Assembly: GCF_029870955.1 (NCBI RefSeq) | Contig: NZ_PGFQ01000001.1 | Span: forward strand, 2,914,001-2,978,000 | Direction: 5' to 3' | DNA from: Sulfitobacter faviae | Lineage (GTDB): Bacteria > Pseudomonadota > Alphaproteobacteria > Rhodobacterales > Rhodobacteraceae | Length of the DNA: 64,000 nt | Shown here: positions 59,286 through 64,000 of the stretch, piece after piece | How positions within the stretch are numbered: the first letter of the stretch is position 1 | How the letters are laid out: every line of letters starts with the position of its first letter | Notes under the pieces: generated by a model | What the model saw: the letters and a program-made list of their open reading frames with translations, nothing else | What the model was told of the DNA's origin: nothing | The model's database searches: none | Position numbers and translations under genes: made by a program

Positions 59286-59616
59286 GTCGTACCCCGTGAA
59301 TATACCATTGCCGCCGCGCGACCCTATTGCCTGCCCGGTTTGCCAATAATACTACGCGCAAGTCCATTCAAATTTCCGTTCGCAGGAAAAACGCGTGATG
59401 GCCTGTGCGGATTGCGCATCGGTTGCCCCTGCAAACATTGAGTTTTTTAACCGCATTGCGCAAAAACTTGCCTAAATTTGAACCACTCGGGAACCATTCC
59501 GATTCAGCCCTTGGTCAGGTTTTCCCGCTATGCAATAACAATGTTGCATCTGGGGATGAGATGAATGGCCCATGTAACATCTTGGGTAACTTAGGCAGAC
59601 GACGGGACAGAGACAC
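59286..59616. other. 331-nt divergent promoter region
   Basis: Lies between the divergently transcribed L,D-transpeptidase and DUF882 genes. It contains the interrupted palindrome ATGCAA-N8-TTGCAT (59530-59549) and an A/T-richer block around 59430-59480. No gene or clear promoter hexamers could be supported. Confidence 0.5.
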
Positions 59617-60186
59617 ATGACAGGCAAAAGCTCCTCGGGGATGACCCGGCGCGCCCTTCTCGGCGCATTCGCAGCAACCACCGTTGCAGCAGCTCCCACC
59701 TTCTCGAACGCGGCAGGCTTTCTGCGGGGCGCAGGCGACATTCGCCGCATCCGCATGTATTCGGGCCGCACCGGTGAGCGGTTGGACATGATCTATTGGA
59801 TCGAAGGTCACTATATCAAAGACGCCTTTGCCGAGATCAACCACTTCATGCGCGACTGGCGGACCGACGATGTCATCAACATGGACCTGCGCACCATCGA
59901 TATCATGGCCGCGTCGCATAATCTGCTGGATGTGAACGAGCCCTATATGCTCCTCTCCGGCTACCGCAGCCCGAAAACCAACGCGATGCTGCGCTCCCGT
60001 TCCAGCGGTGTGGCCAAGAATTCGCTGCACCTCAAAGGTCAGGCCGCTGACCTGCGCCTCGCCTCGCGCTCGGTGCATCAGGTGGCCCGCGCGGCGATGG
60101 CTTGTCGCGGTGGCGGCGTCGGGCGCTACTCCGGCTCCAACTTCACCCATATGGACTGCGGCACAGTGCGCAGCTGGGGCGGCTGA
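59617..60186 (+). CDS. DUF882/YcbK-like peptidase M15-type protein, Tat-exported
   Basis: 189 aa. A twin-arginine signal (TRRALLGAFAATTVAAAP) precedes a D,D-carboxypeptidase-like fold with metal-binding candidates LLSGYRSPKTN, LHLKGQAADLRL (His-x-x-x-x-Ala-Asp) and FTHMDCG. It probably acts on periplasmic peptidoglycan, in line with the divergent L,D-transpeptidase. Same layout as ycbB-ycbK in enterobacteria. Confidence 0.9.
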   Translation: MTGKSSSGMTRRALLGAFAATTVAAAPTFSNAAGFLRGAGDIRRIRMYSGRTGERLDMIYWIEGHYIKDAFAEINHFMRDWRTDDVINMDLRTIDIMAASHNLLDVNEPYMLLSGYRSPKTNAMLRSRSSGVAKNSLHLKGQAADLRLASRSVHQVARAAMACRGGGVGRYSGSNFTHMDCGTVRSWGG

Positions 60187-60220
60187 TCGCAGCCTCTCGG
60201 ACGGGATGAGTCAATTGTTA

Positions 60221-60244
60221 AGGGCGCCTTCGGGTGCCTTTTTT
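60221..60244 (+). terminator. terminator after the DUF882 gene
   Basis: GGCGCC-ttcg-GGTGCC with UUCG-type loop, then TTTTTT. Confidence 0.85.
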
Positions 60245-60326
60245 GTTGCGCGATATTGTCGCCGGTGGGCTTTCGCTGGCCGTGGTACGGCTCTACGGTC
60301 GCGCCAAACACATGCCGGGGAGAGAA

Positions 60327-61959
60327 ATGCAGATAAAGACGGCGCGCATTGCGGTGATCGGTTTCGGGCCGCGCGGCCTTGGCGCGTTGGAGGCTCTGTC
60401 GCAACGGCTTACGGGGACCGAAGGGCGGATACAGATCGACATTTATGAACCCGGCCCCATCCCGGCGCGGGTCCGAACTTCGCCCCCTCCGAGCCTGCCT
60501 ATTGTCTGCTTAACATCCCTAACCGCGATATCGCGATCCGCCCGCCAAAGGGGTCGCTGGTCGGGCATTTCGCGGAGTGGCAAGACCGCGCCGTAGATCC
60601 CGACAGTTTCCCCTCTCGCGCCGAAATGGGCCGCTACCTCATGGCGCGGCGGGAGGATCTTTTTGCCCGGGGTTTTACGAAAACGGGCGTGACTTGCAGG
60701 GTGATCCCCGCCGCTGTGGACCGCATCTCGCCCGAGGGGGCGGGTTGGCGTGTGCAATCGGAAAGCGGGGCGGAGGCGCCATATGACGAAGTGCTCCTCA
60801 CCCTCGGGCAGCCCCCTGTCGAGCCGGACGCGCAATGGGCCGATTGGCAAGAGCACGCAGCGCGGCGCGAGGCAGAAGTCGCGCAGGCCTATCCAGCGGC
60901 GGATCTGCGCGCGCGGGCGGCGGCATGGCAGGGCAAGCACGTCGCGGTCCGGGGCTTGGGGCTGTCGACCTATGATGTGTTGCGCGGTCTGACCATGGGA
61001 CAGGGCGGGCGCTTCGACGCGGCGGGTTATCATGCCTCGGGCCGGGAGCCCTGCCGCATTCTGCCCTTCTCGCTCAACGGGCAACCCCCTTCCCCAAGCC
61101 ACAGGCTGCCGGCTTCGACGCGCTGTTCGATCCCACATCGGAAGAGACCACGGGCTTCTCAGAAGCGGCCATCGCTGCGGTCGATGCGGGACCCGAGGCG
61201 GCGCCTTCGTTGATCTCTGACGCCCTCCTCCCCGTGGTCGCGCGTATCCTTGCACCTCAGAATGTGCGGGTGACGGAAATCGCGGACTGGCTTAACGTCG
61301 AATGGTCAGACCCCGGCGCGCAGGACCAGTTGCCTCCAATGAAGGCGCTGCGTCACGGGATAGAACTGGCCGCCGGAGAGGTCGCGCCGAGTATTGGCTA
61401 CACGCTTGGCCAAGTCTGGCGCAAATGGCAAGACACATGGCGTGCGGCATTCAATCCCCGCGACGCGTCGCCCCAGACAGCCAAGCGGCTGATAGACTTC
61501 GATGAGGGGCTGAAACGATATTCCTACGGCCCGCCCCTCGCCTCCGCCCGGGAGCTTTTGGCGCTGATCGACGCGGGGCTGGTCGACCTGTCCTTCGCCA
61601 CCAATCCAGAGATCACGAACAGCGCGCAAGGCTGGACATTGCAGGCGGAGGGGCACGCGGCGGAGGTGTCGGTCATCGTCGATGCGGTGCTGCCTGCGCC
61701 GAACCTCTCGAGCATCGCAGCACCGCCCCTGCCCGATCTCATCTCCCAAGGTTTGCTCTCCCAGCTGTCATCCGATCTGGCCGCCGCGACCGCGCCTGAC
61801 GGGACGCTGCGCGCCCCTGACGGACGCCCCGTGCCCGGCCTTTGCCTGTTGGGGCGGCTGGCGCTCGGCAGTGTGACGGCGGTGGATTCCCTGCACGATT
61901 GCTTTGGCCAATCCGCCGGCCGTTGGGCGCAGTGCGTGATCGACAGGCTGTCGGTTTGA
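60327..61959 (+). CDS. FAD/NAD(P)-binding protein (PF13454-like), frameshifted twice as read
   Basis: Restored length is about 544 aa. The N-terminal dinucleotide-binding motif IAVIGFGPRGLGALEAL and a second HVAVRGLGLSTYDVLRGLT precede the C-terminal LCLLGRLALGSVTAVDSLHDCFG. No substrate is indicated; relatives include HI0933/lysine N6-hydroxylase-like enzymes. A C is missing at 60461-60463 (giving IPGAGPNFAPSEPAYCLLNIPN) and another at 61085-61089 (giving PPFPKPQAAGFDALFD). ATG at 60327 has GGGGAGAG upstream. It stands alone between terminators, so the context gives no hint. Confidence 0.75.
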
Positions 61960-62070
61960 CGCGCTGCCGCTTGGCTACAACAGTTTGTGATCCGGCTCGC
62001 GCGATGGAACGGCAAGGCGCTGAAACGGTTTCCCTTTCAACACGAGATTGAAGAATAGGGGAACGACGCA

Positions 62071-62667
62071 ATGAAGAGACGACATTTCATCACCGGTGTA
62101 GCCGCCAGCGGTGCCGCATTCGGCGGTGGCCTTGCCACGCCCGCATTGGCGCATCCGCCCAAGGAAATGCCGAGCTATGACGTGCCGCCAGAGATGATGC
62201 CGCGCAAAGTGCCAATCGCGGCGGGCGCGCCGCCCTATGAAATCCACGTCGATCCCGACAATTTCGCGCTCTACTGGACACTGCCCGACAATATGGCGTG
62301 GCGCTATACCGTGGGCGTGGGCCGCCCCGGTCTTTATGAATCCGGTGAGTTCTACGTTGGTGCCAAGAAGGAATGGCCGAGCTGGACCCCGACACCGGGT
62401 ATGATTGACCGCGAACCGGAGAAATACAAGAAATACGCCGATGGTATGGAAGGCGGTTTGGACAATCCGCTGGGGTCGCGTGCCCTCTATCTCTTCACCG
62501 AGGAGCGCGGCGATACCTTCCTGCGCATCCATGGCACCAATGACCCCAGCACATTGGGCAAACGCGTCTCGAACGGCTGTGCCCGTTTGGTGAACGATCA
62601 GATGGCCGAGCTTTATGACCGCGTGCCAATGAACACCCGCGTGGTGCTTTACGAACCCATCGGCTGA
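62071..62667 (+). CDS. L,D-transpeptidase, YkuD (ErfK/YbiS/YcfS/YnhG) type, Tat-exported
   Basis: 198 aa. A twin-arginine-like signal (MKRRHFITGVAASGAAFGGG) is followed by a YkuD domain with H154 (LRIHGTND) and the active-site motif SNGCARL with C170. It cross-links peptidoglycan or attaches proteins to it. The PEKYKKYADGMEGGLDNPLGSRALYL region is typical of this alphaproteobacterial subfamily. Second L,D-transpeptidase within 5 kb. Confidence 0.92.
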   Translation: MKRRHFITGVAASGAAFGGGLATPALAHPPKEMPSYDVPPEMMPRKVPIAAGAPPYEIHVDPDNFALYWTLPDNMAWRYTVGVGRPGLYESGEFYVGAKKEWPSWTPTPGMIDREPEKYKKYADGMEGGLDNPLGSRALYLFTEERGDTFLRIHGTNDPSTLGKRVSNGCARLVNDQMAELYDRVPMNTRVVLYEPIG

Positions 62668-62690
62668 GTTTTCTTTCGGCCACATCAAGC

Positions 62691-62727
62691 AGCCCGGAGC
62701 GGAGAATATCCGCTTCGGGCTTTTTTG
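62691..62727 (+). terminator. terminator after the YkuD gene
   Basis: A 13-bp stem AGCCCGGAGCGGA / TCCGCTTCGGGCT with one G-T pair, then TTTTTT. Confidence 0.92.
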
Positions 62728-63103
62728 TGCCTCTCTGTCGACCTGTAGGATTGAAACATTTCACACGGGCCAAAGAGGTTTGGGTGCGGTGGCGGCACAC
62801 ACGTTTCTGCGACGACTGTGTAACAGGTCTTGAACGCTCTTCGCGGGGCCGGCCAATGTCATAAGTCCCGTTCCGCGGCATGGTGATAACTTATTAAAAA
62901 CAGTATCTTATGCGGATATGTCAATTTGTTACGATCCAGTCGCGCCGGGTCTCGTTCTGACACCGGGCCGTGATCCGAGTTGCTTTGTAACCGCCCCTCA
63001 CCGCGCCTTAATATCATTGCATCGAACGGGCCTCCCGACATCCCCGCCTCTCCCCAGAGCGAGAAAGCCGACGCCCTTTCCCAAACCTGAAAGGACTAGA
63101 ACA
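62728..63103. other. 376-nt intergenic region before the small secreted protein gene
   Basis: No gene is supported. A/T-rich sequence at 62885-62935 (TTATTAAAAACAG, TATCTTATGCGG, TTTGTTACG) probably holds the promoter of the downstream gene, which would then have a leader of over 150 nt. No repeats seen. Confidence 0.5.
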
Positions 63104-63394
63104 ATGAAACTCTTTATCGCAACCGCCGCCGCCACTCTGATCGCCACCGCGAGCTTCGCAGGCCAGTCGACACGCTACGAAGACCTGCGCTTGGACACGT
63201 CCCTAACGGCTGATGTCGTCCATGCCGCGGATGCCGGTGAAACCCGCCCTAATGAGCGCGCCGCTGACCTGCGGTTGGAAACATTCTCGGACGAGAGTGC
63301 GCCGGTCGCCACCTTCTCGACCAGCGGCCCCGTGAGCAGCTTGGGCGAAGGTTTCGCCTATGGTGGTTACGGCGCGGGCAACGACTCCCGCTAA
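63104..63394 (+). CDS. small secreted protein of unknown function
   Basis: 96 aa with a clear signal peptide (MKLFIATAAATLIATASFAG), leaving a mature ~77-residue acidic protein. Two copies of a short motif, YEDLRLDTS and AADLRLETF, are about 40 residues apart. The C-terminus is Gly/Tyr-rich (GEGFAYGGYGAGND). No domain recognised. AAAGGA precedes the ATG, and a terminator follows, so it is a stand-alone gene. Confidence 0.7.
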   Translation: MKLFIATAAATLIATASFAGQSTRYEDLRLDTSLTADVVHAADAGETRPNERAADLRLETFSDESAPVATFSTSGPVSSLGEGFAYGGYGAGNDSR

Positions 63395-63417
63395 ACTGTC
63401 ATAGGTAGACCCGAGAG

Positions 63418-63447
63418 AGCCCGGCCCGAAAGGTGCCGGGCTTTTTT
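63418..63447 (+). terminator. terminator after the small secreted protein gene
   Basis: AGCCCGGC / GCCGGGCT with a 9-nt loop, then TTTTTTCTT. Confidence 0.9.
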
Positions 63448-63510
63448 CTTGCAGGCGGAGCCGCATGGCCCGATGGGCAACAACTTCTTTCTGGAAAAAA
63501 GGGAAAATGG

Positions 63511-63597
63511 CGGAGCGACAGGGATTCGAACCCTGGAGACGGTCTCCCGCCTACACACTTTCCAGGCGTGCGCCTTCGACCACTCGGCCACCGCTCC
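63511..63597 (-). tRNA. tRNA-Ser (anticodon GGA)
   Basis: Acceptor stem GGAGCGG / TCGCTCC, D-arm GGCCGAGTGGTCGAAGGC, anticodon stem-loop CACGC-CTGGAAA-GTGTG with anticodon GGA, a long variable arm and T-arm GGGTTCGAATCCC. Discriminator base G. The 3' CCA is not encoded. Reads UCC and UCU. Confidence 0.95.
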
Positions 63598-63668
63598 GTT
63601 GAGGCGGGGTTTAGCTTGGGGGGGCAGTGAGTTGCAAGAGCGAATTCCCCCAGAGAGGATAAATTTAT

Positions 63669-64000
63669 CTAACCGCCCAGATGAACATAGACCCGGCGGT
63701 TCAAACGGCCCTTTTTCTCAATCTTTCCAAGGCGAAGCCCGCCGATCTCGCCGGTGCGCGCGACATGGGTGCCGCCGCAGGGCTGTAGATCAATGGGGTC
63801 TTGCGCCTCTCCGATGCGGATCAGGCGAATGTCCCCTCGTCCGCGGGGCGGGGCGACCGACATGGTTTTGACCAGTTCGGGCGCGGCGTCCAATTCGGCC
63901 TCGGTGATCCAGTCCTCGCTCACCCGCGCGTCGAGGGAGACGAAGTGATTTAATGCCTCCTCCAGTTCCTCTCGGGCCTGCGGCGCATCGGGCATGTTAA
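63669..64000 (-). CDS. alanyl-tRNA editing protein (AlaX-like), C-terminal part
   Basis: The frame is open to the window edge, so the N-terminus lies outside; about 110 residues are seen. Motif DLQPCGGTHVARTGEIG holds the Cys and His of the editing-domain zinc site, and VKTMSVAPPRGRGDIRLIRIG precedes it. The protein hydrolyses Ser or Gly misattached to tRNA-Ala. The Met at 63995 is internal rather than the start. Confidence 0.85.
   Translation of the reverse strand, partial: NMPDAPQAREELEEALNHFVSLDARVSEDWITEAELDAAPELVKTMSVAPPRGRGDIRLIRIGEAQDPIDLQPCGGTHVARTGEIGGLRLGKIEKKGRLNRRVYVHLGG

Noticed and set aside
59530..59549. ATGCAA-N8-TTGCAT as an operator
   Set aside because: An inverted repeat of only 6 bp with no matching known regulator and no second copy seen; recorded only as a feature of the intergenic region.

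Overview
The window is chromosomal DNA from an alphaproteobacterium, most likely a marine Roseobacter-group member of the Rhodobacterales. This is inferred from the ChpT phosphotransferase, the ribosomal protein L21 with a helix-hairpin-helix tail, the rplU-rpmA-GNAT-obgE-proB-proA order, the PstC/PstA proteins with long N-terminal domains and the olsBA pair. The genus cannot be fixed from sequence reading alone. GC content is high throughout, and almost everything is single-copy core metabolism; the only mobile element is one IS30-type insertion sequence.

Region by region. 1-2.7 kb: two tandem FAD/GcvT-type demethylating oxidoreductases, the first only as a tail. 2.7-15.4 kb: a microaerobic respiration block with ccoNOQP (cbb3 oxidase), ccoGHIS (its assembly), a FixK-like Crp/Fnr regulator, an OmpR-type response regulator facing a FixL-like hybrid kinase, a lipoprotein cytochrome c and a universal stress protein. 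Three FNR/FixK boxes lie 55-57 nt ahead of the starts of ccoN, ccoG and the stress-protein gene. 15.5-19.6 kb: a TonB-dependent receptor, tRNA-Ser(CGA) and two tandem DUF2059 genes. 19.8-29.7 kb: housekeeping genes rplU, rpmA, obgE, proB, proA, chpT, olsBA, rpsB and tsf. 29.7-32.4 kb: a hairpin-rich non-coding stretch, a LuxR-type regulator translationally coupled to aroQ, and the IS30 element. 32.4-39.8 kb: the complete phosphate regulon phoR-pstSCAB-phoU-phoB with a three-repeat Pho box. 39.8-46.6 kb: gamma-carbonic anhydrase, gmk, yicC, a PAS protein, DAHP synthase, a GlxA-type regulator and a PQQ-type sugar dehydrogenase. 46.7-52.3 kb: a branched-chain amino-acid-type ABC importer. 52.3-64 kb: a HerA-like ATPase, a non-coding locus with an inverted repeat, an IalB-like protein, a KAS-ACP-lpxD cell-envelope cluster, two L,D-transpeptidases, a DUF882 protein, a FAD/NAD(P)-binding protein, a small secreted protein, tRNA-Ser(GGA) and the end of an alanyl-tRNA editing gene.

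Functional links. The cco block with its own regulator and boxes forms a local oxygen-responsive unit. The Pho regulon and the ornithine-lipid genes both belong to phosphate economy, although no Pho box is seen before olsB. The 52-64 kb end is mostly cell envelope: lipid A acylation and peptidoglycan cross-linking.

Important caveat. Twelve genes, including the normally essential gmk, are broken as read. Nearly every break is a single missing base in a C or G run, and restoring that base gives a normal full-length protein. I read these as sequence errors rather than gene decay and annotate the genes across the breaks. The most interesting unexplained sequences are the hairpin chain at 29773-29935 and the inverted-repeat/terminator locus at 53940-54165.
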